NCBI RefSeq assembly: GCF_022012335.1
Contig: NZ_JAKLTO010000001.1
Location: forward strand, 540,844 to 604,843
DNA: 64,000 nucleotides
Direction of reading: 5' to 3'
Origin: Flavobacterium sp. SM15
GTDB lineage: Bacteria > Bacteroidota > Bacteroidia > Flavobacteriales > Flavobacteriaceae
The notes beneath the pieces were generated by a model that had not been told where the DNA came from, searched no databases, and saw only the letters and a list, made by a program, of their open reading frames with translations. Within the stretch, counting starts at the first letter, position 1. The number at the start of each line of letters is the position of its first letter. A program made the position numbers and the translations under genes. Below, piece by piece: positions 1 through 7,971 of the stretch.

Positions 1-258
1 AAGTTCTTTAAAGGTGCGGGCAATAATTCGCTGTGCCACGTGCTCTAAAAGTTTGGAACGGATGGCCATTTCTTCCACTACAATTCGGTTTAAATGAACA
101 TAATCCACGGTATCGGCTAATTCATCGGAAAAAGAAGGCTTGCGCAAATCGGTTTTTATTTCAAGATCAACCGTATAATCCGAACCTATTTTGCTTTCCT
201 CCACCAAACACCCGTGAAAGGAAAAGGTTCGAATGTTTTTTAATTTAATAATTCCCAT
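1..258 (-). CDS. folB: Dihydroneopterin aldolase FolB (3' end cut by window edge)
   Basis: The minus strand from the ATG at 258 reads as an uninterrupted protein beginning MGIIKLKNIRTFSFHGC, the usual FolB opening that includes the F-x-G-x/H-G segment. It continues through a segment with DTVDYVHLN, matching the conserved D-Y-x-x-L/V region, then EEMAIRSKLLEHVAQRI, the typical E-x-L-A-x-x-I helix. FolB converts dihydroneopterin to 6-hydroxymethyl-dihydropterin in folate synthesis. Eighty-six codons are visible out of a usual 115-120, so the C-terminus lies outside the window. It is divergent from glnS, with a short AT-rich gap between. Family call from sequence; activity inferred. Confidence 0.85.
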   Translation of the reverse strand, partial: MGIIKLKNIRTFSFHGCLVEESKIGSDYTVDLEIKTDLRKPSFSDELADTVDYVHLNRIVVEEMAIRSKLLEHVAQRIIARTFKEL

Positions 259-317
259 AGTTATTGTTAGCAGTCATTTTTCAAATCTTCAAAATTTTCA
301 AATTGACTAATTAAACT

Positions 318-325
318 TATCTTTG
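318..325 (+). promoter_or_regulatory. Candidate -7 box for glnS
   Basis: TATCTTTG matches the Bacteroidota -7 consensus TAnnTTTG and lies 19 bases before the glnS start. No well-placed -33 TTG is visible. Confidence 0.45.
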
Positions 326-344
326 CTAAAATTACATAAAATCT

Positions 345-2444
345 ATGTCAACGAAAGAAAAATCATTGAATTTTATAGAACAAATCATTGAAGAGGATTT
401 AAAAAATGGTTTGTCCCAAGATAAATTGCGTTTTCGCTTTCCACCGGAACCCAATGGCTATCTGCACGTAGGTCATGCCAGTGCGATTTGCCTTAATTTC
501 GGTTTGGGAATTGATTACAACGCGCCTGTAAATTTACGTTTTGACGATACCAACCCGGCTAAAGAAGAGCAGGAATATGTAGATGCGATCAAACGCGATG
601 TGGAGTGGTTAGGATTTAAATGGGCGGAAGAATGTTACGCATCGGATTATTTCCAACAGTTGTACGACTGGACCGTTGAGCTGATCAAAAAAGGGAAGGC
701 TTATGTAGACAGTCAAACTTCAGAAGCAATGGCTGAGCAAAAAGGAACGCCTACCCAAGCCGGAACCGATAGTCCGTACCGCAACCGTTCGGTAGAAGAA
801 AATTTAGACTTATTCGAGCGCATGAAAAACGGCGAATTCGAAGAAGGAACCCATATTTTACGTGCTAAAATCGACATGGCTTCGACCAACATGCTAATGC
901 GTGACCCGATCATGTATCGTATTTTACACAAACACCACCACAGAACCGGGGACAACTGGTGCATTTACCCAATGTACGACTGGGCACACGGAGAAAGCGA
1001 TTATTTAGAACAGATTTCGCACTCGTTCTGTACGCTGGAATTTTTACCGCACCGTGAATTGTACGACTGGTTTTTGGACAATATTTACGACAGCAATAAA
1101 GTACGTCCGAAACAACGTGAATTTGCCAGAAGAAATTTATCGCATACGGTAGTTTCAAAACGTAAATTACTGCAATTGGTTCAGGAAGGGCATGTGAACG
1201 GTTGGGACGATCCGCGTATGAGCACCATTTCCGGTATGCGTCGCCGTGGTTATACCCCGATGTCGATTCGTAATTTCGCGGAAACCATCGGTATTGCTAA
1301 GCGTGATAACTTAATCGATGTTTCCTTGTTGGAATTCTGTGTTCGTGAGGATTTGAATAAAATAGCACCACGTGTAATGGCTGTGGTAGATCCGGTTAAA
1401 CTGGTAATTACTAACTATCCGGAAGGAAAAACCGAATGGATGGAAGCGGAAAACAATCCGGAAGAAGAAGTGATGACCTACCGTCAAGTGCCTTTTTCTA
1501 AAGAATTATATATTGAAAGAGAAGACTTTTTAGAGGAGGCAAGCAACAAGTTTTTCCGATTGACCTTAGGTAAAGAAGTTCGTTTAAAAAATGCGTACAT
1601 CATTAAAGGAGAAAGTGTTATTAAAGATGCGGACGGGAAAATAACAGAAATTCACGCGACTTACGACGACGACAGCCGAAGCGGAAGCGGAAGTGAAGCC
1701 AGCAACCGTAAAGTAGCCGGAACCATTCATTGGGTATCTGTAGCACATGCGGCTAAAGCGGAAATTCGTTTGTACGACCGTTTGTTTATCGACGAATCAC
1801 CTGATACCCACAAGGATAAAAACTTCCTGGATTTTGTAAACCCGAACTCCTTGAAAACCGTTACCGGATTTGTGGAGCCAAGCTTAACAACCGCTAAAGA
1901 AGGGGAGAGCTTCCAGTTTCAACGTGTTGGTTATTTCTGTGTAGACCGTGACAGTACACCGGAAAATCTAGTGTTCAACAAAACCGTAGATTTAAAAGAT
2001 TCTTGGGAAGAAAAAGGTAAAAAAGAAGAGAATACCATCAACAATTCCTTAAAGGAAATCAACAAATACTTCAAGGTAACTACTGATGAAGAACGAGCAG
2101 CTATTGAAAAAACCATTGGTGAAAACATCAAAACCATTGCCAATTACAGCTTGTTGCAAAATTCTTTGAAAAAAAATATTGCCAATAATAAAGCATCTTT
2201 ATTATTCTCTAACTGGTTGCTAAAATATTCTGAGAGCATCAAAGTTTCGGATGTGGAATCTGAAACGCTTCACAAATTATACAATATGTCCTTGAAAAGT
2301 GAGTCGCCGTTTGTTCGATTGGAAGTACTTCAGAATTTGAAAAACGATGTTGCGCATTTCGAACAATTCAAAACCCAACTTTCCGAAATGAAAACCTCGG
2401 AAAAAAACGAAGTGGTTTTAAAATTACTTTCTGAAATGATCTAG
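345..2444 (+). CDS. glnS: Glutaminyl-tRNA synthetase
   Basis: Charges tRNA-Gln with glutamine in the cytoplasm. The class I HIGH motif appears as HVGH at residues 41-44 within [15 protein letters not shown], typical of GlnRS. The KMSKS-like loop is VVSKRKL at about residues 269-275. The anticodon-binding beta-barrels follow, with conserved [19 protein letters not shown]. At 699 residues it is about 145 longer than the E. coli type (about 554). The extra C-terminal part, from about residue 550, is charged and helical and is not recognised with confidence; Deinococcus GlnRS carries a YqeY-like tail, but this tail does not clearly match it. A terminator follows the stop codon. Confidence 0.95.
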   Translation: MSTKEKSLNFIEQIIEEDLKNGLSQDKLRFRFPPEPNGYLHVGHASAICLNFGLGIDYNAPVNLRFDDTNPAKEEQEYVDAIKRDVEWLGFKWAEECYASDYFQQLYDWTVELIKKGKAYVDSQTSEAMAEQKGTPTQAGTDSPYRNRSVEENLDLFERMKNGEFEEGTHILRAKIDMASTNMLMRDPIMYRILHKHHHRTGDNWCIYPMYDWAHGESDYLEQISHSFCTLEFLPHRELYDWFLDNIYDSNKVRPKQREFARRNLSHTVVSKRKLLQLVQEGHVNGWDDPRMSTISGMRRRGYTPMSIRNFAETIGIAKRDNLIDVSLLEFCVREDLNKIAPRVMAVVDPVKLVITNYPEGKTEWMEAENNPEEEVMTYRQVPFSKELYIEREDFLEEASNKFFRLTLGKEVRLKNAYIIKGESVIKDADGKITEIHATYDDDSRSGSGSEASNRKVAGTIHWVSVAHAAKAEIRLYDRLFIDESPDTHKDKNFLDFVNPNSLKTVTGFVEPSLTTAKEGESFQFQRVGYFCVDRDSTPENLVFNKTVDLKDSWEEKGKKEENTINNSLKEINKYFKVTTDEERAAIEKTIGENIKTIANYSLLQNSLKKNIANNKASLLFSNWLLKYSESIKVSDVESETLHKLYNMSLKSESPFVRLEVLQNLKNDVAHFEQFKTQLSEMKTSEKNEVVLKLLSEMI

Positions 2445-2470
2445 TTCACTAATACATTTTAACATATAAA

Positions 2471-2497
2471 AGCCCACTAACCGGTGGGTTTTTTGTT
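2471..2497 (+). terminator. Intrinsic terminator after glnS
   Basis: The hairpin CCCACTAACCGGTGGG is followed by a T-run. It sits directly after the glnS stop and just before the next gene's promoter box. Confidence 0.75.
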
Positions 2498-2505
2498 TAT
2501 TTTTG
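2498..2505 (+). promoter_or_regulatory. Candidate -7 box for the TPR regulator
   Basis: TATTTTTG fits TAnnTTTG and lies 22 bases before the start codon, immediately after the glnS terminator T-run. Confidence 0.4.
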
Positions 2506-2527
2506 ACATCCAAATCGCCCCACCCAG

Positions 2528-4072
2528 ATGACAAAATGCACCTTTTTTTGGCTTCTCTTGTTCTTTTTTTCCGTTGCATCTGCACAGCAAAATAACTTGG
2601 AAAAAACAATAAATGAAGTAAAAAACAACCAACACAATTCAAAAGCAATTTTAAATCTTGAGCGGTTAATCCTTAGTTCCAAAGATGAAAAAAACAAGGC
2701 TAAAGCATGTTCCGTTTTAGGCGAAACCTATAATACACTGGAAGTTTATGATAAAGCTTACGATTACTTCATTAAGGCTTTAAATCTGGCTAAAAAAAAC
2801 AAACTTTTTCATGAAATAGGGCTAATTACCGAGGATTTGGGGAACATCCAGTTTCGATTAGGCAACTATAAAGAAAGTATTCGTTTTTATACGGAATCCA
2901 AAGCAGCATTTCAAAAGATAAAAGAAGCTAACGGAGTTATTCGGGCCAAGGGAAATATGGCGCTTGTTGCTTTAAAAACTGGGCAAAAACAACGCGCCAT
3001 TGCATCGTTAACCGAAATCATTCAGGACAAACAATCCGATAGTGTAATCAAGGCAACAAGTCTTTTATCTCTTGGAAATATTTACCTGGAATCGTCCAAT
3101 ACTCAACTGGCCATTGAGTATTATCTGAAAACACTTTCTTTAATCGAATTCGGAAAAAAGGATAAATTGAAAATTTTGGTCTACCAAAATCTGGCTGAAA
3201 GTTACATCGGTTTAAAACGCTATGACCGCGCTTTGTTCTACAATCAAAAAAGTGAAATGTTGCTGAAAAAAAACAGCAGCAATGAATTCAAAGCCAGTTT
3301 ATACCTCTTGTATTCCCAAATAAACAAAGGGAAATCTCAATTTAAGGAAGCATATGAAAATCTGCAATTGCATCAGAACTTTAAAGAACGTGCCGATAAT
3401 TCACAACAGGCAATACAGATTGAAAACATTGAAGTGCGCAATAAACTCCAGAGTCAAAAGTTAGATTTACAGCTAAAAGAACAGAAAATAATCTTGCTTC
3501 AAAACGAGAAAATTGTGGCTAGAATCAAGATTGCTTCTCTGATATTATTAGTAATCGCCTTTTTATTTTTATTGTTTTATCTGATCAAAAGGCAACGAAA
3601 AAAAGTAAAAAAACTAAGCCAAACCATTCTTCAAACCGAAGACAGACTGGAATTCAGCCAGACCAAAACAGACAAAATGGTTTTGAACATCCTTAAAAAC
3701 AATGACTTTATCGTGCGTTTTGGAAATAATTTAAAACAGATTAAAGCCAAAATAAGCGATTCTGAAACCAAAAATGAACTTACAAAACTGATTTTTGAGC
3801 TTCAGAATTTTAAACTGATCAACGACACCAAAGACGATTTGTTCAATCAGGTTGATGCGCAATTTACCTATAAACTCGAAAAAAAATATCCGGAACTAAA
3901 GGAAGTAGAACGAAAAATTTGCGTTTTAATTTACCTGAATTTAAAAAACAAAGACATGGCGGCTATCCTGAATTTATCGGTAAGAAGCATCGAAAACGAC
4001 CGTTATAGAATCCGAAAAAAATTGAAGCTGGATTCGAACGATAACCTTTACGAGGTACTTCATAATTTATAA
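2528..4072 (+). CDS. Membrane-anchored TPR protein with C-terminal LuxR-type helix-turn-helix
   Basis: A signal peptide (residues 1-19, ending VASAQ) leads into TPR-like helical repeats over roughly residues 30-300, for example A-Y-D-Y-F-I-K-A-L-N-L-A. A coiled stretch and one membrane segment (about 334-354) follow, then a cytoplasmic part whose last 60 residues (about 456-514) form a LuxR/GerE-like HTH with NKDMAAILNLSVRSIENDRY. This layout is common in Flavobacteriia: a periplasmic TPR sensor coupled to an intracellular DNA-binding domain. Ligand and targets are unknown. It is monocistronic, with its own promoter box and a glnS terminator upstream. The architecture is clear; the sensing role is inferred. 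Confidence 0.85.
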   Translation: MTKCTFFWLLLFFFSVASAQQNNLEKTINEVKNNQHNSKAILNLERLILSSKDEKNKAKACSVLGETYNTLEVYDKAYDYFIKALNLAKKNKLFHEIGLITEDLGNIQFRLGNYKESIRFYTESKAAFQKIKEANGVIRAKGNMALVALKTGQKQRAIASLTEIIQDKQSDSVIKATSLLSLGNIYLESSNTQLAIEYYLKTLSLIEFGKKDKLKILVYQNLAESYIGLKRYDRALFYNQKSEMLLKKNSSNEFKASLYLLYSQINKGKSQFKEAYENLQLHQNFKERADNSQQAIQIENIEVRNKLQSQKLDLQLKEQKIILLQNEKIVARIKIASLILLVIAFLFLLFYLIKRQRKKVKKLSQTILQTEDRLEFSQTKTDKMVLNILKNNDFIVRFGNNLKQIKAKISDSETKNELTKLIFELQNFKLINDTKDDLFNQVDAQFTYKLEKKYPELKEVERKICVLIYLNLKNKDMAAILNLSVRSIENDRYRIRKKLKLDSNDNLYEVLHNL

Positions 4073-4141
4073 GCTATTGATTTACAATACCTGAGTAGTT
4101 TTTGAGTAGTGTATTTTTTTATGGTTTGGTGCACTTAGTGC

Positions 4142-4149
4142 TACATTTG
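4142..4149 (+). promoter_or_regulatory. Candidate -7 box
   Basis: TACATTTG fits TAnnTTTG, 24 bases before the start of the small T9SS protein. Confidence 0.45.
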
Positions 4150-4173
4150 GCAGACTAACTAAAAAAATCACAT

Positions 4174-4929
4174 ATGAAAAAATTTATGCTTATTTTATCT
4201 TTACTCACCTTCACGCTTACTTTTTCAAATATAGTTGTAAGGGATATTGCCGATTTTACTTTCAGCAATGGAAATTCTTTAAATTTCGATTTTAATAGCG
4301 ACGGTACTACTGAATTCACGTTCTTTGATGAAGACGGAAGTGTTAGTGTGTACTATAATTCGAATTCGGTAAATTTTTATGGAACCGGAACGTTAGCAAG
4401 CGGTCACGGTTGGGACATCATTAAATCCTTATCCTTAAATACGCCGATTAATTCTTCCTCAACTTTTGATGGACAGGGGGATGCTTTTATCAATGCGCCT
4501 TGGGCAAATCCAAACGAAACCTTTCCTAATGGCGATTCTTATGTAGGAACCACGTTTAAAATTGGAACTAACCGCTATTATGGATGGATATTGGTAAATG
4601 TAAACGCTGGGGTAATCCAGGTAAAAAGTTATGCCTACAATGATAGTGCCAACCAAAGTATTAATGCCGGGCAAACCACTGCTTTATCAATGAATGATTT
4701 TTCGGGTTTTGATTTCTCTTTGTATCCCAATCCGGCAACAAATTTTATTACCATCAAAAGTTCTGAAACCATTACAAGGGCAAAAGCAATTGACGTGACC
4801 GGAAGAACGATTTCATTAAACCTAAACGATGCATTGATCAATACCGAAAAATTACCTGCTGGAATTTATATTTTAGAACTAAGCTCGGATACAAATAAAA
4901 TAGCGGTACAAAAAATCGTAAAAAAATAA
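4174..4929 (+). CDS. T9SS type A sorted secreted protein of unknown function
   Basis: A signal peptide at residues 1-18 is followed by a beta-rich domain of about 150 residues with many Asn, Ser and Gly. From residue 180 there is a T9SS type A C-terminal sorting domain, recognisable from DFSLYPNPATNFITI and the closing LPAGIYILELSS...KIVKK pattern. It should cross the outer membrane through the Por/Gld secretin-like machinery and be released or attached at the surface. The N-terminal domain carries DFNSDGTTEFTF-like segments and no identified catalytic motif. It stands alone between its own promoter box and a strong terminator. Confidence 0.8.
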   Translation: MKKFMLILSLLTFTLTFSNIVVRDIADFTFSNGNSLNFDFNSDGTTEFTFFDEDGSVSVYYNSNSVNFYGTGTLASGHGWDIIKSLSLNTPINSSSTFDGQGDAFINAPWANPNETFPNGDSYVGTTFKIGTNRYYGWILVNVNAGVIQVKSYAYNDSANQSINAGQTTALSMNDFSGFDFSLYPNPATNFITIKSSETITRAKAIDVTGRTISLNLNDALINTEKLPAGIYILELSSDTNKIAVQKIVKK

Positions 4930-5235
4930 TGCCTGTCCATTCATTTTAAAAATTGGTTTTTAAGCCCACAATTTTTGTGGGTTTTTTAATTATAAATAAA
5001 ATTTATGTTTTTATAAGAAAATATAGATTTTATATATTAATATTGGGTTTAATATTTTGCTTTGGTTTTATTTATTTTTTTAAGCAACCCAATCTTGTGT
5101 TTGTGTCAAAAATTGTTTGTTAAATCGCTTTAAAATGAATTTTAAGATTTTTAAGGGTTTTATTAACTAGAAATTAACGGGACAACGTTTTTTGAATTCG
5201 TAAGTTTATAATTATTAATCCAAAAAAATAAAATC
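4930..5235. other. AT-rich intergenic region of about 300 bases
   Basis: It contains the terminator at 4965-4987 and then low-complexity AT-rich sequence up to the YtxH gene. TAAGTTTA at 5201-5208 is one base off the TAnnTTTG box and may be the promoter. No coding potential was seen on either strand. Confidence 0.6.
4965..4987 (+). terminator. Intrinsic terminator
   Basis: A perfect 7-bp stem CCCACAA/TTGTGGG with a 3-base loop is followed by six T, 35 bases after the T9SS protein stop codon. Confidence 0.8.
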
Positions 5236-5553
5236 ATGGCAAGCAACACAGAAAAAACATTGCTGGCACTTTTAGCAGGTGCGGCAGTTGGAGCAGGACT
5301 AGGAATTTTGTTTGCTCCGGATAAAGGTTCGGCAACCCGAAAAAAAATCAAAGACGGTTTCGACCACGAAAAAGAACGATTGGGTGAAATGGCGGAAACT
5401 ATCAAAAGTAAATTTTCCCGAAGAAAACACGATATCGAATCGGAATTTGAAGATTTACTCTCCCACACTCATTCCAAAAGAGAAGAAGTAATTGCAACTT
5501 TGGAGAAAAAGCTAGCCGAATTAAAACATCAGGCAACTACTGCTAAAAATTAA
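5236..5553 (+). CDS. YtxH domain-containing protein
   Basis: The N-terminus is a membrane segment (about residues 8-28) with the Gly/Ala-rich YtxH signature GAAVGAGLGILFAPDKGS, followed by a Lys/Glu-rich amphipathic helix (RKKIKDGFDHEKERLGEMAE onward). YtxH-family proteins are small envelope-associated stress proteins of poorly defined role. It begins a three-gene run: the next gene starts 2 bases after its stop and the third 5 bases after that, so the three are probably co-transcribed. At 105 residues it has the usual family length. Molecular function is unknown. Confidence 0.85.
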   Translation: MASNTEKTLLALLAGAAVGAGLGILFAPDKGSATRKKIKDGFDHEKERLGEMAETIKSKFSRRKHDIESEFEDLLSHTHSKREEVIATLEKKLAELKHQATTAKN

Positions 5554-5555
5554 CC

Positions 5556-5906
5556 ATGCCTTTGGAAAAACTAAAAGAGAACGCTGAAGAAATCCAGGAG
5601 AATGTTAAAGCAGCAATCGAAAGTACCGCTGCATATTATAAACTTTTAGGGTTTAAAATAGCCACAAAAGCAACGGTAATACTCTTTAAAATGCTTTTGA
5701 TGGCGGTTTTCTTTTTAATGGCTTTAGTGTTCATTTCCATAGCATTGGCTTTATATTTAGGGGATTATTATGGAAATGTGTCGCTAGGGTTTTTAATCGT
5801 TGGAGGAATCTATTTTGTCTTTGTTTTATTTGTATATCTACTGAAAGACAAAATTGCAGAAACTAGCATACTAAAGAAATTCTCAACTGTATTTTTTAAC
5901 GACTGA
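5556..5906 (+). CDS. Phage-holin-III / holin-X-like membrane protein
   Basis: A 116-residue protein has an N-terminal helix (KLKENAEEIQENVKAAIEST) and two hydrophobic spans at about residues 38-72 and 78-98, separated by a short polar GDYYGN turn. This matches the small two-helix family annotated as phage holin or Actinobacterial holin-X, which in Bacteroidota is usually chromosomal and found beside YtxH genes. No lysis gene or phage gene lies nearby, so a prophage role is unlikely and an envelope or stress role is inferred from context. Confidence 0.7.
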   Translation: MPLEKLKENAEEIQENVKAAIESTAAYYKLLGFKIATKATVILFKMLLMAVFFLMALVFISIALALYLGDYYGNVSLGFLIVGGIYFVFVLFVYLLKDKIAETSILKKFSTVFFND

Positions 5907-5911
5907 CGACT

Positions 5912-6148
5912 ATGAACTTTAAAATGTATTCTTCATACGAACAAGTGGATAGGGATTTGGAAATTCTAAAGCTCCAAAGGGATATTGCTTATGAAAAACT
6001 ATCACTTTCGGTAGAAAAAACCATAGAAAATTTAACACCGGGAAGCATGATACAGAACGTTTTAGGTAACGTCGGCTCAATAGTAAATAAATACGATTTA
6101 CTCCAAAAAATAGTAATTCCCTTGCTTCTTCGCCGGTTGCTGAAATAA
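5912..6148 (+). CDS. Small conserved protein downstream of YtxH/holin-X pair
   Basis: A 78-residue protein begins MNFKMYSSYEQVDRDLEILK with a charged helix, and ends with a hydrophobic and basic tail (LLQKIVIPLLLRRLLK). No enzyme motif or signal peptide is seen. It is the last gene of the three-gene envelope cluster and precedes a bidirectional terminator. Position and helix pattern suggest it works with the two membrane partners; I cannot name a function. Confidence 0.65.
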   Translation: MNFKMYSSYEQVDRDLEILKLQRDIAYEKLSLSVEKTIENLTPGSMIQNVLGNVGSIVNKYDLLQKIVIPLLLRRLLK

Positions 6149-6150
6149 AA

Positions 6151-6178
6151 AAAGAGGTCGTAAACGACCTCTTTTTTG
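6151..6178. terminator. Bidirectional intrinsic terminator between convergent genes
   Basis: A perfect 11-bp stem AAAGAGGTCGT/ACGACCTCTTT with a 2-base spacer has A-runs on one side and T-runs on the other. It serves the YtxH cluster on plus and the SPFH gene on minus. Confidence 0.85.
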
Positions 6179-6189
6179 TTGTTATTTCC

Positions 6190-7155
6190 TTATGCCGGAT
6201 CCGATGGATTGAAATCTGTTGAAGTATGATCGTCTTTTTTCTTAAGGCGTTTAGGAGCGTTTTTCATCGCTTCCCCCACTTGATTACTCGCTGCAAAAGA
6301 CACTACCATGTTGTTGAGCATGTCGCTGGCGGCTTGTGGTGAATTCGGTAATAAAATCAGGTTCGAATTGGTATCGGCACCTACAGCTTGTAACGTATCG
6401 TAATGCTGAGTAACCACAATTAAAGCCGATGCTTCCTGAGAATTAATCCCTACTTCGTTCAATTGGTTTACCGATTCTACCAAACCGCGTGCAATTTCAC
6501 GACGCTGATCGGCAATACCCTGTCCTTGTAAACGTTTGCTTTCTGCTTCGGCTTTGGCTTTAGCTACGATTCGAATACGTTGTGCTTCTGCTTCGTATTC
6601 GGCGGCAGTTTTTTCACGGTCGGCTGCGTTGATACGATTCATCGCGTTTTTTACCTGAATGTCCGGATCAATATCGGTTACCAGCGTATTGATGATTTCA
6701 TACCCGTAAGTAGTCATCGCTTCGTTCAATTCGCGTTTAACGGCAATAGCAATATCGTCTTTACGTTCGAAAACATCGTCTAAAATTAGCTTTGGAACTT
6801 CGGCGCGCACCACATCAAATACATAGGAAGTAATCTGATCGTGTGGGAACTCCAATTTATAAAAAGCGTCGTACACTTTTTCCTGTAATACTTTAAACTG
6901 TACCGAAACTTTCATTTTAACAAATACGTTGTCTTTGGTTTTGGTCTCAATGATAACGTCCAACTGCTGAATTCTTAAGTTGACACGCCCGGCAATACGA
7001 TCAAAAACCGGAATTTTCATCTGCAAACCGGATTGTCGGATGCTGTTGAAACGACCAAATCGTTCTACAATTACCGCAGTTTGTTGTTTCACTGTGAAAA
7101 AAGAAGCGAATAAAAGGAACAGTCCGATTACCACTAAAATTGGAAAAGCTACCAT
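6190..7155 (-). CDS. SPFH/band-7 membrane protein (QmcA-like)
   Basis: An N-terminal membrane helix (residues 1-19) is followed by the SPFH/band-7 domain: TAVIVERFGRFNSIRQSG is the characteristic entry strand. Then comes an Ala/Glu-rich coiled coil (about residues 180-230, EAEAQRIRIVAKAKAEAESK) and a polar tail. This is the stomatin/prohibitin-like layout of QmcA, a bacterial scaffold proposed to organise membrane microdomains and modulate FtsH-type proteases. Length (321) is normal. No NfeD partner gene is adjacent, which favours a stand-alone QmcA-type role. It converges on the YtxH cluster. Confidence 0.85.
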   Translation of the reverse strand: MVAFPILVVIGLFLLFASFFTVKQQTAVIVERFGRFNSIRQSGLQMKIPVFDRIAGRVNLRIQQLDVIIETKTKDNVFVKMKVSVQFKVLQEKVYDAFYKLEFPHDQITSYVFDVVRAEVPKLILDDVFERKDDIAIAVKRELNEAMTTYGYEIINTLVTDIDPDIQVKNAMNRINAADREKTAAEYEAEAQRIRIVAKAKAEAESKRLQGQGIADQRREIARGLVESVNQLNEVGINSQEASALIVVTQHYDTLQAVGADTNSNLILLPNSPQAASDMLNNMVVSFAASNQVGEAMKNAPKRLKKKDDHTSTDFNPSDPA

Positions 7156-7230
7156 AATGAATAGTTTAATGATTTTATAAGATTATACGTATAGTGTTAA
7201 AAAAGGTTACAAAATTCTCAGAAATAAGTT

Positions 7231-7238
7231 TACATTTG
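7231..7238 (+). promoter_or_regulatory. Candidate -7 box for PorT-like gene
   Basis: TACATTTG fits TAnnTTTG, 23 bases before the start codon. Confidence 0.45.
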
Positions 7239-7261
7239 CTCAAAATTTACAAAATACCACC

Positions 7262-7918
7262 ATGAAAAAATTACTGATTATAACCCTTTTACTAGGTTCG
7301 GGATGCTTGTTTGCCCAATACGGCTACCGCGACGGGAACCGCATCGGAATTTTAGGAGGCGTTACCCAAACCAACCTAATGACTTCCGATTTTAACACCA
7401 AACCCGAACTGGGATGGGGCGCCGGATTGCAGGTTCGAGGAAATTATTACAACAACTTCAGTATGATCTTCGGCATGTTGTTTTCGGAAAACAATTTTTC
7501 GGTTGAGACGGTTTCGCCTTTACTGAAAAAAGAAGAAGTGAAGTACAAACTAATGGGTGCTCAAATCCGTTTATTGTTGAGTTATAATGTGGTAAAAGAC
7601 CATGTTTCCCTGGATTTTGGCCCGGTTTTAATGGTAAACGACAAATTCAAAATCGATAAAAAATACGAGAACAATCTTGTAAACAGTCAAGGTCTTACCG
7701 CTAAAGAAATCACCGATATCAATAAAATCAACGGAAATATTTATGTTGGACTATCCGCTGGAAACCGTCGTGTGCGGTTTTTGGTAAACTATCAGTACGG
7801 GATGAATAACATTTTAAACCACTTAAACAAAAAAGACGAACTGAAAGTAAAAAATAATAACAGTGCCTTCAGCGGGCATGTAGGGATTTTGAGTGGTCAA
7901 TTGCTCTTTAATCTATAA
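7262..7918 (+). CDS. PorT-like outer-membrane beta-barrel protein
   Basis: A signal peptide (MKKLLIITLLLGSGCLFAQ) is followed by about 200 residues of alternating polar and aromatic strands (GWGAGLQVRGNYYNNFSMIF; LLSYNVVKDHVSLDFGPVL) typical of an 8-stranded outer-membrane barrel, ending in a hydrophobic strand GQLLFNL. It belongs to the broad outer-membrane beta-barrel/PorT-like family. PorT proper is a T9SS component, but this family is large in Flavobacteriia and this copy cannot be assigned to secretion on sequence alone. It is monocistronic, with its own promoter box and a terminator. Confidence 0.7.
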   Translation: MKKLLIITLLLGSGCLFAQYGYRDGNRIGILGGVTQTNLMTSDFNTKPELGWGAGLQVRGNYYNNFSMIFGMLFSENNFSVETVSPLLKKEEVKYKLMGAQIRLLLSYNVVKDHVSLDFGPVLMVNDKFKIDKKYENNLVNSQGLTAKEITDINKINGNIYVGLSAGNRRVRFLVNYQYGMNNILNHLNKKDELKVKNNNSAFSGHVGILSGQLLFNL

Positions 7919-7940
7919 TTGTGATAACCTAATAATAAAA

Positions 7941-7970
7941 AAGCCCTGAAAATTTCAGGGCTTTTTTTAT
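7941..7970. terminator. Bidirectional intrinsic terminator
   Basis: A 10-bp stem AAGCCCTGAA/TTCAGGGCTT with a 3-base loop is flanked by A- and T-runs. It lies between the convergent PorT-like gene and gltX. Confidence 0.85.
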
Positions 7971-7971
7971 T

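Noticed and set aside
33..248. 71-residue open frame on plus at the window start
   Set aside because: It lies opposite folB, whose minus-strand protein is clearly the real product.
5556..5906. Prophage remnant suggested by a holin-like gene
   Set aside because: No other phage gene, integrase or attachment site nearby; the family is a common chromosomal YtxH partner in Bacteroidota.
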